Assembly (NCBI GenBank): GCA_023313575.1
Contig: JAJTTP010000011.1
Span: forward strand, 1,240,001 to 1,304,000
Source: Eutypella sp. D-1
Lineage: Eukaryota; Ascomycota; Sordariomycetes; Xylariales; Diatrypaceae
Direction of reading: 5' to 3'
DNA length: 64,000 nt
The notes beneath the pieces are model-generated. The model searched no databases, was not told the origin of the DNA, and saw only the letters and a list, made by a program, of their open reading frames with translations. Shown piece after piece: positions 11,488 to 24,254 of the stretch. The first letter of the stretch is position 1; each line of letters opens with the position of its first letter. The position numbers and the translations under genes are program-made.

Positions 11488-13602
11488 GCAAGAAATAGGC
11501 CCCAATTGAAATCAATGGTCTTTCACCAAGCCAATCAGAAGACAGCTGAATTTGGCGTGACATATGATACTTAATGCATCATATCATATCAAGTTCTATC
11601 AAAGCAGAGAAACCGGTTAGGGGTCCGCAGTGGGGCGTTATCTGCGTATATCCCCCTATTTATAGTTGGTAGAATCACAGCTACGATTGGGCAATGAATG
11701 TGACTGATGAGTTCCTAAGGCCAGACTGTGGTCTTGATGTACATTATTTTGCTAGGATGATGTTCGCCGTCAATCGTATAGACAATTTCGGTAAACATGG
11801 AAAATAGGCTCCTTCAGCACCGTTTGAACCCACAACTGCTAGATAAGCAACAGTAATAGCATGCTACATGCTACACATTTCAATATAGCACCGTATTCTC
11901 GAACACATATTGCTTTCGTCACCGCATTTACCGTCTTGCAAGTGAGCGAATTCGACTTGCAAGATAACACCCAATCCTCAACGTGGCGGAGCGGAATACT
12001 TATCTTCGGTGATTTTTCTTCAGACCGAGCCGAGGTCAAGCCACCGTGACCAGACTGCTCTCTGGCAGCTGACAGTTATGAATTGAGCATCAAAATACGA
12101 TTTTGAGACTGGTAGTAAACCCCTATTCGGTAACGCCGTTCATGTTTTATATCATGTATGGTGGCCTTGCGCTTGTGGAGAACTTGAATACGAACGTTCC
12201 CTCCTCGCGATACGTTGCTGTCAGCACTGGACCGCATGGCTAGCCAGTTCAGCATGGATGGCGCGAATATCGGCCTCTCGAGAGTCGCCCATCGTCATTC
12301 GTGTGTGTAGGAATTGAACAACGCCCGGACATCTTTGAAAGGCGATCACCGAACTTATTTGACACGGGACGGACTAAACTTCATTACCGGGGACGGGGAT
12401 AGTGGTTCTTCTGCGCGGTAGCAATGGAATTAATGGCCGGATCGCCGAAGCCTTGAACTTGCCTCGACCCGCAATCTCTCAGCTTAGATCACCTTTAGCA
12501 CCTTGATACAACTGCCGCTCGCAACGTACTCATCGCACGATGCTTCTGGGCGGACCGATCCACGTGGTGTGATATTAGGGGCTTGGTCTTGCCGTCACTG
12601 TCGCCGTCTGCTCGCAACGCCTGGGTCTGGTCATGTTACTCAGTGACTCAGGGAGTAGCTCATTGGCTTACGCGTATTACTAATCAGCTACTAGTTGGTG
12701 GGATTCGAGTGGACGACGGAGGATTATAACGAGCGCAGATACCGTGCCAGCATGGGCGCCGAGTGTAGAAGAGCCGGTTTTCTTTTCCGGGGCTATGGGG
12801 CTATCGTTTAGCACTATCCGGGGTAGTGGGGTGCGCGGAGGCCCCGGCGAACTGTGAGGGGCTGGTAGATGGTAGGTATGGCAGCGGACTAAAATAGTTC
12901 GCGGAACCGTCGTTGTGAGGACCCTTAGGAAGACCGGAGTCACGGGTGGTCGATAAGTCCGGTCAATAGGTGCCCAAGTGTTGCTGGAACGAACGATTAA
13001 ACGATTATCACGCATTCGCGATCGAAACGAACTAAGGAGAGGGGATAATTTTATCACCGGGGGGGCGCGTGGGAAGGACAGCGGCAAGATCCGATTCCCA
13101 TTTCGCATCTGTATGACATAGAAGATAGGGGGGAAGGGGAGGGGGGAGCCACGGAAGCGGTGTATTGCCGTTCCCATGAAACAAATGCCGAATCCTTGCA
13201 CGCATTGCGCTATACCCCAGATATCCCCCCAGTCTCTTTAGGAGGCGCATCCACTAAATCAATACTAGCGGAGTTTGAGGCAGGATACAGCGGGTAGAGA
13301 GGTGGCCGCCTGTAAGGGCTTGAGCGCGATCATAGTGCCCTGAGGCTTAGATTCTGATGTTCGGAGTACGCGGCTAGCTACTTTGCATACTATGGTAACC
13401 GCGGCGTGCATCCTGTCGCGTTTTTGAACTTATTTAAACCTCACCTGCCTGCCTGCCCGCCTGCTCCCCGAGTGTTTTTCGATGGAGACCCACGGATATA
13501 ACGTAACATTAATTGACGAGTCGCGTACGCAGTATTCTTATTTATAGAGCTAGATCTCTTGTAGCCCCATCGCATAATCGCATCGAGGAGGTCCGGAGAA
13601 AA
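11488..13602. other. Intergenic region between permease and GMC oxidoreductase
   Basis: About 2.1 kb with no supported gene. A minus-strand open frame at 12680-13201 (about 173 codons) is rich in Arg, Pro and Ser, has no recognisable motif, and is probably fortuitous. Short direct repeats of TGCCTGCC type occur at about 13445-13465 just before the GMC gene. Confidence 0.5.
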
Positions 13603-15476
13603 ATGGCATCGACGCACTATGATTTCGTGGTCGTGGGAAGTGAGTTCCGTCTCGCCGTGATGGATTGCTTGTGCTTGTCGCGCGAGGGCAATGACAGCAA
13701 GACTTACAGCCTACAGGCGGACCAGCGGGCTGCGCGACCGCGGCCGGGCTGGCGAAATCGGCCAGGAAACCGTCGGTGCTCCTCCTGGAGGCCGGGCCCG
13801 ACTACAATGACCGCAACCTCCGCGTCGACGGACAGCGCTGGACGACCTTCAAGAGACCCGAGATGAACTGGGGCTACAAGACGGCGCCTCAGGTGCAGTG
13901 CGCCGGTCGCGAAATAGACTACTCACGGGGACTTGGACTCGGAGGGACGAGCTCCATCAACTTCGGTGTCTACACCACGGGGTCTCGGGATGATTATGAC
14001 GAGTGGGCGAGGCTTGTGGGGGACGATACGTTTCGCTGGGAGCCTATGCAACAACGCTACAAGGACCTGGAAACGTTCAACGGCGAGCTACCCGTCGGCG
14101 TGGGGAGAAAATACGCCGCACCAAAAGCGTCAGACCACGGCACATCTGGCCCTCTGAAAGTCGGGTATGCCCACCTGTGCGAGGACGACGTCCCAACACT
14201 GCTCGACATCTTTGAGGATCTCGGTTATCCGCTCAACCCGGACCACAACTCGGGAGACCCTATCGGGATGTCGCTGATGATCAACTCGGCCCACGCCGGT
14301 CTTCGCACGACCGCGAAGGAACTCATCACGCCCAAGCCAAACAATTTAACCGTCCTAACTGGTACTCTGGTGCAGCGGATCATTTTCCAGGGGAACAAAG
14401 CCATCGGGGTGGAGTCTAATGGGAAGAAGTGTGAGTCCTAAGACCTACTCTCGTACACGTACGGTAAGTAGGATGACCGTGGGTTCGCTGACATTTCCAC
14501 CTTTCAAGTCTTCGCGTCGAAGGAAGTCGTCCTGTGCGCGGGCACCCTTAACACCCCAAAGATCCTAATGCACTCGGGAATCGGCGACCCGCAGGAGTTA
14601 GGAAAGTGGCAGATTCCCGTGAGGCACGGCCTGAGAGCGGTGGGGAAGGGGCTCCGGGATCACATGTTCGCACCGCTCGTGTATAAGCGGACGGAGGAGA
14701 GCAGCCCACGCGGGGCATTCTACAAGGACCAAAAGGCGATGGACGAGGCAATGGAACAGTGGAAGCGGGACGGTACGGGGCTGTGGACCAAGTACGGCTG
14801 CGAGACGGCGGTCGGGTTCTTCAAGCTCGCGGACCTTGCGTCGCGCGAGGAGTTCCGGGCCCTGCCCGCCGAGACGCAGCGATTCCTGCTCGCGGACACG
14901 GTGCCGCACTACGAAGTCGTCACGCACTCGCCCCTCCACTTAATCGTGCCCGGGTTCCCCCAGGAGCCTGGCTCGCTCCACTACATGTGCATCCTCGTTT
15001 TCTACTACAACGCGCAGAGCCGCGGCGAGGTCACGCTACAGTCGGCGGACCCGGACGTGCCGGTGAAGGTCGACCCCAAGTACCTTGACTCGCCGTACGA
15101 CCGCCGCGTCGCCATCGAGGCCATGCGCGAGGTTGCCCGCGTCGGCAGACACGAGGGCTTCGCCAAGGATACCCTGGGTATGATGATGGGGCCGAAGTCG
15201 GAGTCGGACGAGGATATACTGGAACACTGGAGACATTCGCTAGGTTCGAGCTGGCACCCGACCGGGACTGCCAAGATGGGGAGGCCCGGCGATGCGGACG
15301 CCGTCGTCGACAGCGACTTCCGGGTCCTAGGGACCGAGGGCCTCCGCATCGCCGACATGAGCGTCGTCCCCCTCATGCCGAACTGCCATATCCAGGCGGT
15401 CGCGTACGCGGTAGGAGTGACCTGCGCCGAGAAGCTGGTGAAGCAGTACGGTCTCGAGTATTCTGCGCACTTGTAG
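13603..15476 (+). CDS. GMC-family FAD-dependent oxidoreductase
   Basis: Glucose-methanol-choline oxidoreductase, 572 aa, a normal length for the family. Exons are 13603-13639, 13717-14430 and 14509-15476. The first junction rebuilds the FAD dinucleotide-binding loop (VVVG/SGPAGCATAAGLA) followed by VLLLEAGPDYND. The GMC signature is DYSRGLGLGGTSSINFGVYT. The C-terminal catalytic pair is His500 in SSWHPTGTAKMG and His544 in NCHIQAVAYAVG. There is no signal peptide, so the protein is probably intracellular, as in choline oxidase or dehydrogenase-like members. The choline/GABA-type permease on the same strand upstream suggests uptake followed by oxidation of an amine or alcohol, which is an inference. 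The start is chosen because the 12-residue first exon is needed to complete the Rossmann motif. Confidence 0.9.
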
Positions 15477-17368
15477 ATTAGACATATACTTCTGACTCGC
15501 GTTATTACTTAGATAAGAACGAATAAACCATACCTCTCAGCCTAGCCGGAGTATCCTTAGCCCTTTGAGGTTATATTAAGCACGTGGCCATCGAAACGCT
15601 ATTAATTAGGTGACAGGGAAATCGTTGCGTGTCCCAGCCTCTTTGATATAGTTTTAACCCTTGCTCGATTTCTATCGATTTCTAGTCGCTTCTAATTTCC
15701 ATGTCCTTTCCTCTCGTCGGCGGCCAAGTGGATGATGGGCGCGTTGACTTACTCGTGTCCTCGAAGTCCCTGGTTCCCAGTCACGACCACAGAAGTCCGC
15801 ATTATAGTTAAGTTTCTTGAAGCTGTCAACCTCCTTCGCTTGCATGATAGGACGATAACTGCGGCATTACAATATGCTTTTCCCGATGTCAGCATACAAT
15901 GCAGTCAGGCCATGATAAAGCACAGGCATGGCTTAAGTGTCACTATATCAGCTCACCTCGGAAAGCCCCTCCCCCCTTCCCCCCGGCTCCACCTTCACCT
16001 AGAGCCGGCAAGAGTCGTGAACAAGGTGGATAAGATTGTGATAACAAGCATAGCCCCTGGCTCTACTGCATGGTGGTAAAGTTTGCCGCGTAATTGCTAT
16101 TGTCTCAACACATAAAGTTCGCGAGGATCACCCAGGAATACTACCAGGGTAACGGTAAAAAAGGGTTTGACATCAAACTAAACCTTAAAATTCAGGGGCA
16201 AACCCACATTCCCTGCTCAGTTCTGCAGGTGAAGTCTACTATATCTTATGTACACCCGTGATACGAACACATGACATCACATGAGCGCATCCAGGCTGAG
16301 CACGTCATGTCGCACAAGCTATTGTCCCACGTGCCTGGGCTTGATGCAGTCAATGCCCAAGACAGCATACCGCGCCTGTATGGCACCGCGAGTTGCCCCC
16401 CCCCCCCCCCCCCCGTCAAACACATCCACATTGGACCAGAAAATGGCAATGCTAGCTAGCCATTGCTCTGCCGAGGATAATGTTACACAGCACGACTGTG
16501 ATGAATCTTGTTGCCTTCCCCGATCTTGAAGAATTCATTCGGCAGCCTGCCACTGCGGTGGTCCTGGTGCAGATCTATCTATATCGGTGGCAATGCGCCC
16601 GATGAGAATGGTATAGGAAGTAGAGAGCAAGACGCGCCAAATACGGCCCTAAAAGACGTCTCTCTGCTGGTTAGGGAAGACATGTGGAGGGGAACTAAAA
16701 GACTACTTCTGGGACGAAGAAGGGACAGTACTTCGCTATTTAGTTAGTGCTCTGCTTCGCCCAGAGGAGAGCCATATAATTTACTTGAGACGACATCTAC
16801 AATTTCCGCGGCAAGGGGGGTCGCTGGGAGCATATGATCGCTTCATTTCCCGCTTCTAATTGGAAGGTTGATTGGCAAGAGAAACATTTGTGTAACATCC
16901 AAGGCCTGGAAAGGATCGGGTTTATTGTCATGGAACTCGAAATTCGTCATTGTTCACAATGGTAGCGAGTCTCAACATGAGGCTCTTCATGTCGATTTTT
17001 CAGTGCAATTTTAGCAATTCATCACGATAGGGCACGATCGGTTCAACGTTTCTTTGGTGGAAAAAAAGTTCGTGAACTGCATATGGTGAATACCATTGAG
17101 ATTATGTTCGTGGTCACGTAGGTGATATAGCTTATTTCCTATTTGGGTATCTTTGCTATCAAAAGTCGTGGTTTTCGCAGCTATGCTTTCCTCGTAATTT
17201 GGAATAGCGACGGCGACGATACGACGCTGCGTTTCTCCAGATCGTGGGGAGACACTGTATTGTTTGTGGCGATGTATAGGGGTAGTGGGCTGTGGCGATG
17301 GTGGACAGTTGCCCGGGGAGATGTCCTTGTCCCTCCCCTTGCGTAGATAATTCGGGAAAGCAATTGCT
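15477..17368. other. Intergenic region with 19-C run
   Basis: No supported gene. It includes a homopolymer of 19 C at 16396-16414. Minus-strand open sequence at 17011-17368 could belong to a longer 3' end of the neighbouring C2H2 gene through one more intron, but this is uncertain. Confidence 0.5.
16396..16414. repeat. C19 homopolymer
   Basis: Nineteen consecutive C in a noncoding stretch. It is the longest G/C run of the window and prone to slippage and sequencing error. Confidence 0.9.
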
Positions 17369-18407
17369 TTACCGATTGTAGGGTTCGGGGTGATGATGAT
17401 GGGTGGGGTGAAGGTAAGTCGACGGATCCGTGAAACCTTGTAGCGCCGGGTCCACGAAGTCCTGCTCCGGCGCTGGCTCGTATGGGTAAGTATTCCATTG
17501 AAGGGGCATGTTTCCATGGTCAACGAAACTATTGATGTCCTTATAATCATTGAATCCAGGCATGTGCTGGGCTGTGTAGATCGTTAGTTAAACGTAGGGC
17601 AGATATAAATAATGCGAGACTCCAAGACAAGAACAGGCTGGCTTACTGTTTCCGAAGAAGTCAGGAGCAGGGAAGTGATGCTGGTAAGCCGGAGGGGACG
17701 TTGCGTAGTGAGTGTCGGCCAAGACATGAGAGTGGTCCATATAGTGATGCTGAGGTATCCATCCTTGAACGTCAATGTCGGAGACGGGTGTCAGATCAGT
17801 GGCGGACAAAGGGTCCGGTTCAATGGCGACCTGTGGAAGACTATCGGAAGTGGGAGCATCTGGTGAAGTGGACGAGGTAGACTCATGCGATATCCTCTGG
17901 TGTCGCGTTAACAAGTCCCGACGTGAAAATGCAGAACCACAGTGGCATATATATGGTTTCTCTTTAGTGTCTATATCAAGAAATCAGGGTCAGTATGGGT
18001 GTATGAAGAGTGCGCGCGCGAGGCGCAAGGTAGTTATGAGGCTCAACAATGTCGCGTACGTCGTCGGGAGGATTGAGGAGTAAAAAAGTTGGAGTGAAGT
18101 TGGGGTAAAGTCAAGGGAGAACGTAGGGGTTAAAAAGTGAACCACTTTAGGACGGAAAGGTTCAAAATGGTTATTTAGAATGACTGCCTAAAATGACTGC
18201 TTAAAAGGGCTGGTTAGACTAACGTGTTCTCACATGCCGTTCCAGATGTTCGGATCGTTTGAAGCTGCGACCACAGTGAGAGCATAGCCGTTGCTGTTGC
18301 GCCGTCGTTGTATTGGTAGTAGTGGTGGAGGTTTGTTGCGGCTGATGTTGCTGAGTCGAATCCATCGATCCTCCTCGCCTCTTCCGTCGTGCCTGGGACT
18401 GATCCAT
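17369..18407 (-). CDS. Small C2H2 zinc-finger protein (two fingers)
   Basis: Putative nuclear DNA-binding protein. Exons on the minus strand are 18407-18224, 17970-17647 and 17571-17369, 236 aa. A basic, Gln/Thr-rich N-terminus (RRKRRGG, then STTTT-like runs) precedes two adjacent C2H2 fingers. Finger 1 is CSHCGRSFKRSEHLERHVRTH, rebuilt across intron 1, whose splice supplies its last His (first 20 residues: CSHCGRSFKRSEHLERHVRT). Finger 2 is CHCGSAFSRRDLLTRHQRISH with the linker TKEKPYI. The tail is His/Pro/Tyr-rich and disordered. Fungal regulators with this finger pair usually continue into a fungal transcription-factor middle domain, which is absent here. The 3' end is uncertain: a further 83-bp intron from about 17371 could extend the protein to a stop at 17181 (tail VSPHDLEKRSVVSSPSLF). 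Confidence 0.75.
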
Positions 18408-21400
18408 CGTGTCCAACGGGTATCCAACGGGTACGTCGTAATCGTAATATGAAGTTTGTCGTTACGCCCACGCGCAATAAACTGTTACAAGCCAACCTTC
18501 TCTGGGGGGACGAGAGCGAGATATATGTAGAGGCTATGTTATTTAGATTCCCTACTTGGGAATGATATAAAGGACTCGATGAAGACTAAGCCTTAAGGTT
18601 GGTTGTATGGTATGTTTGCAAGTTGGCAAGTTCGCAAGTTGGTAGTGAAACCGAGCGTGAGTGTAAATGGTAAAATATAAAAACGGGATAAGAAGGGAAT
18701 TCACACCATAGTATACCCGTGGACCTCTAACCTTATTAGATGTAAATAGTATAAAGCGGTCGGTAATACCATGTAGGTAAGTTCGATTTTATTCCAGGAC
18801 CGGTACTTCCTCCTAGTTCTGTCCGGTCATTTTTTAGTCTTACCTCTTAACCTGCTTGACCTGTAGGTAAATACCTAACTTAAAGGCACAGACGGGAGCC
18901 ACCTGGGCAATGCATATACTATGTAGGCACATTGGAAGCCACCTGGGTAGGTAAACCCTGGAAGTGGAAAGGAACGAAGTAACCATAGTTCCAAGGTTAC
19001 TTGGGTGGCACCTGCTGCCGCGACCTGCAACAAGTCGGTCATAATCCTAACCTAAACTATCCTATACGGGTACAAGTATTAAAGAAGTATATTTGTATAT
19101 ACCTAGGTACGGGCAATCAGACGAGAGATGAGCCTGCCCAGCAGCCCCCGGTGCCCTTTTGATTGATAACCTTTCAACACCTTTAATGGGAAAAGAACCG
19201 GGGGAGGAGCGGACAGGAAAACGGGGTTCCAGAAGCACGTGTGCGGAGTTTGTCGCTGGGTCTTTCCTGCGATACCCCCCATGCTTGATTTCCTCTCTTC
19301 TCTATGGTCCATTTATGGCCTTTTTCCCCGCGTCCGCAAGAAAGACGGCATAGTCCCCCGCATACGCCGTTATCAAACTCTATCCGAGTTGGGTTTAGTA
19401 CATCATGTTAGCTTTGTGGGGTAGCTCCCAAATTGCGGTACATCCATCCGAAATCGCTGGTTGGTCGCTTAGGTGGCACCTGGGTTAGTCGACCAAAATG
19501 ATTACCTAGTAGCTTTTCAGGTACTTGGGTAAACTAAACCTTGGGAAGATGGACTCCCCAGCCTCCCACCAAGGCTGGTAAATGACCTCTCGGACTGTCA
19601 TAATTAGGTGTCATGGCGCACTCGAGCATGCGCATGTGCGAGGCATTTTATAGGGTTACATTTATAAATGTATAGATGTAGGTTGCTTACGTCTGTTCAA
19701 GTTGGTACTTAGGTATTCTGCTATTCTGATACTTGATCGCATCGTGACAACTTCCAGGTTGATGAGAGGTTACAGGGTTACATACCTACCCTACCTAGGG
19801 TAGTATGTTTGTATGCGTATGTGATAGCCCGGGGTACGAATGTTGCAGTGGTGCATGTGGGAGGCGATCTATCTATCTAGAGGTCCAATAACAGCAAGAG
19901 ACAGGGATTCCGAATGTAGACCGAAACATCATACGCCATCCGAGGCCATCCCACAGTACCGAAGTATCTACCTGACAACCAGGCAGTGCCAGGGCACCAG
20001 GACATCATCGCTTGATTCCGAGGATAGCCAGCCAGCAGACTGCAGACCTACAAACAGACCAACTACATACATACATAGCTATTCCCCCCAGGTGGATGCG
20101 CGCTTGCTTGCTGCGACAGGTGGTGCTGCAACAGGTAATATGTCGTACCCCAGGTTCAATACACTACATTGGTAGATTGCCCAGGTGGGTGATATGCTCC
20201 CTCGCTAATACCTAGCACTGATACTGATACGCTGACAGCTCGCTGTTGATAAGTATTCAGGTACTTCTAGATAGGTTCGTAGGTACCACATGGGCATGGA
20301 ATGGACCCTTCTACCACTCACTAGGTACCTAGGTACCTTGAGTACAAAGCACATCTTCCCCACCTTCCCAACTTGACCTAACCCTTTCCCCAGTTGTATA
20401 TGTGTATATATATACGTATGTACGTAAAATCCAAGTGAACATGGACGAATACGTCGAATACGTCGTGTATTCTAACAGCCTACTACCTATATGTAAGTAC
20501 ATACTATGTAGGTAAATATCAGGTAATCAGTATCATCATTAGTGTGTGGTACATCATACCTCCGCATTTTACATGTCGTATGGCCCATGGGGAGAAGGAG
20601 GGGGGGAGATGGGGACGGGGGTTGCAAGGTTGCAAATCAGATGATGAATTTTGGCTTACATCTCTTCCTTGGCTTTGTGGGGAAACCACCAATCGGTGCG
20701 AATAGATTCGTTAGATCCTACCGCACGAGACCTGTCCCTCATTTTGTCGTCGTTAGCTCTTATTGGCCCCCCCACAGCAGCTAAACCAAATCACATGCGC
20801 CGTACCAACGGATCAGCTTGGGACTAAGTAAAGGAAAGTCAGTCGTAATCAGTAAATCAGCAAATCAGGACATCAACAAGGCCGGCGGCTCCTTACATGC
20901 AGTACTACACTACTAACACTACTGCACTATTACACTACCCTACCAGAGTGCCATACCTTACTTAGTAGCACCCTACCTACCTAACCTCATGTTCCCAGCT
21001 ACCTAGGTGAGGTATTGAATTGAGGATTGAACCCGCGGGGGCGGTAATGGGGAAAACTAGATGAATCGTGGAGTGGTATTACTTGCATCCATCATCAGGC
21101 CAGACCTACCAGACCCGACCTATCCATATCCATGGTTTATACGATTTATACACAGATTGATTGACAGGTTACACGATTACGGAGAATGTGATAAGAGTTG
21201 TTGCGCTGGTTCTTCATTCTCCCCATAAAGGAACAATGAAAAGTCAAAGGAGACCCTTTTTACATATGCAAGTTGGCCCGTCGGATTCCGAATTTTGTAC
21301 GTCTTTGTATACATGTGGCCACGCAACAACTTTACCGGACTCGTCCTGCTCACCCGAAGATGATTACATGAATACATACATGATTACATGATAGTCACAT

Positions 21401-24254
21401 GTCCGGAAAATAAAAGAGACAGGAAAAACTTTACAATGTTCACGAGAGCAGTTTTGTGTCTCGGATATATGGCGTGTGAGGAAGACAGATTCTGTCCCAG
21501 CAGACCTCTTTTTTTGACTCCTTTTTTTTTCTTTAGCTAGCAATGGCTATACCGTATCGTATAAGCCATACATATCGCAACACCACGTCAGGTATTCGCT
21601 CAGAAAGGCAACCCCTCCTCGCCCCCCGGCCAGTCCGCAGTGGATGCCGAATAACAACATGATGGCCAATACCACCCAACGGGACGTCCCGTGACCAAGC
21701 ATGTGCACCAAAAATGGATTGTTATTATCTTGCTTTCATCGAGAACTGATCATGCCTCGTAGTCAAAGAAGATAACTTTATATGGTCCAATATATTTCTC
21801 AGGTCAGGTTAATCTGTCGTCAAGCGATGTAGACGGAGGCAGTGAGGGGCCCGAACAGAAAACTCATGTGAGGTTCATATATGAGGTTCATGTGAGGTGA
21901 CAAGGTGATTGATTACATGCGGCCGATTCTATCCAGTGACGCTCACTCGGATACTCGGACAATGCAAAATACACTCACTCTAACACCGTCACTACGACCC
22001 GACCCTCTTGCTTAGCTAGCATAGCCGCACGCACAGAGCCTCGATCTGGCTGCATTTCCCAAGATTGGTATGCTCACATCATCGTCTCGTCCCTAACTTA
22101 CTTCGTCCATGGCCTGTAACCGGCTTACCTACCTGCCAGCCTGCCTACCAGCATCCGTTCGGTGGCCTCCCAGGAACCACCCCACGGTCCTTTACCCCGG
22201 ATTTTCAGGTAGTACCCGTTATGGCCAAGGGGGGTCCCACCACCACACCACGTACATACATGCATAGGCACCAATTAGATAGTAAAAACTGGTATATGAT
22301 TCGGGAATTGCTATTCCCAGTCTCATCTCTTTGACCGTTCTGGTACGATGGCAGCCGTCTAGCTAGTTAGAGGTAACGCCCCGTTCGGGTTACGTAACGA
22401 TAATGTGTTGAAGCTTCGCCAAGTCGGCGTATTAAAGTGAACGAACTTTAAGATGGCGGTGAAGTGGAACGTTGAACCCGTTAGATTCAACCCGACCACG
22501 CACTAGATGCTTAGTCTAATCTCTTAGTGAGCCTCCGCTTTCGTTCATTACCCGCGGTTATCGTAGATTATGCCCTTGGGCCTTCGTCTGCGCAACTCCG
22601 GACATGCGTACGGGATTAGTAGCTACTAACGAGGTGCCTGGGTGAGTCTACGATTATATGCATTGCCAATGGAGGCTCAAAAGTGTGTGGGTGGTATGGC
22701 TTCCCTAGCAAAAAAGGGTGCTCATCATTACCTTCAAAACGAGCCTCGGTTGACAAGCTACGTATAACCCAGGCGATGATTACCTATATCGAGCTGCTAG
22801 CTGGCCAGAGAGGCGAGTTGTTGGATACCCAATCTGCCAGTCTACCTGGGCCTTGTTGATCGACACGATACCCCTCCTTGCCTCAACAACTAATGACGAC
22901 TAGCCATGCCTATGCGGGCCAAGCCTGGGGAGTGGATCGTGAAGCATCCTCTTTTTGGGAAGGCTGGTTTCCGTGTCAGACGCTTATCTATCTTGTTACT
23001 CTGCGTATATGCTTTTAGGTCGAAGACCAGCGAAATAAGTCAAACACAGACGATCACCTCCTCCGCCTATGTGCGAGAGACCAAGCCCGCGCGGTTGTCG
23101 GGACACGGAACGAGCGCTTTGATCTCGGACTTCTGACCTGGCACTGCTCGTCGTCCCCTCCCCGCACAACTGGCGAAATCCATCGGCTCAGCCCAACCGA
23201 ATCCCGCCAAAGAAGCCGATGCCGTGTGCGTGTACGAGAGGTAATTAAATATGGCCGAGATGGCTCGTACATAGCCACGTGTGGTGTCTCGCTCAGGACG
23301 TCATAGTCAACTAACTAGCAAGGACCCTTCGGTAGGATTTGAGCCTAGTAGCGAGCCATGCCGGTTCCCAGATTCAGGATTCCGTTCGGCTCTCATTGCC
23401 ACCTCACCTTCTTAGCGATATTCCCCCCTGGCCTCGTGTCGACTCTTCCGGGGGAGGGGGTCCTCCCGGATGATTCGAGGGCGCCACTTAGCCACACGAA
23501 ACTTGTTCGTGTTAATCATTCACCCACTAGCAAATAGTACCATCTCATCCTTTCCGGTGGTCTGGATATTAGTCGACAGGATCGCCAAATTAGTTGCGTT
23601 TATGTGTGCCTTACAGCTGTGCAGAATACAGCGGAACGTAGCCGTGACACCTAAGTAAAGTAGCGCGCCTCATACGACGGTGCTCGGAGAAGATACTCTG
23701 ACATGTCAAAATCCATTCTTGTCCCCGGGGCCGCGTGGGAACCCGCCGCTTTGGGCTGAGCTGTCGCTGGGGATGATACCGAACAGGGCGAAGCCGGTTA
23801 TCCAGGTTTCGCCTTTCTGTCTTCCTGTGTCACTCGAGATGCGTATTGTCTCCTATATTAGACGAGAATGTGAGTAGTACTACAGTATACGTATTCGATG
23901 CTAGTGTTGGAGAATCCTGTGTTACCTAGAAAGTGTATGTCCGGATCTTGTTAGTTTCATTTTTATGTATATATAAACCCCTCAATAAATGACGATTACT
24001 CTGATATATATATGTACAATGTCTACTAATAACAGAGAATCTCTGGCTCGAAAGATAGGAGAGAGGGGAAATAACCTTAGCGCCTCGTGTCACAGGAGAT
24101 CACTCGTTTGTATCATCCAACCGTCTATAGAATTCTTCATATATGTACTAACATTATATGTATTGCAGTCCGCCATCCCGCCTTGGAACATCGCCCCTTA
24201 TCAAGAAAGTCATGTTCGACTATGATACCATCACATCAAATCGATTATCCTATC
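18408..24254. other. Gene-poor region, 5.8 kb
   Basis: No coding region can be supported. Exact TACCTAGGTA palindromes occur at 19100-19109 and 20326-20335, with many looser CCTACCTA/TAGGTA variants between 18.7 and 21.0 kb. Pyrimidine tracts lie near 21505-21535. Open frames are all under about 111 codons, overlap on both strands and have no motif. From about 22.3 kb the sequence changes character (fewer TAGGTA-type motifs), but no element boundary or terminal repeat is visible. Confidence 0.5.

Noticed and set aside
12680..13201. Minus-strand open frame of about 173 codons between permease and GMC genes
   Set aside because: No domain, low-complexity Arg/Pro/Ser composition and no splice or start evidence.
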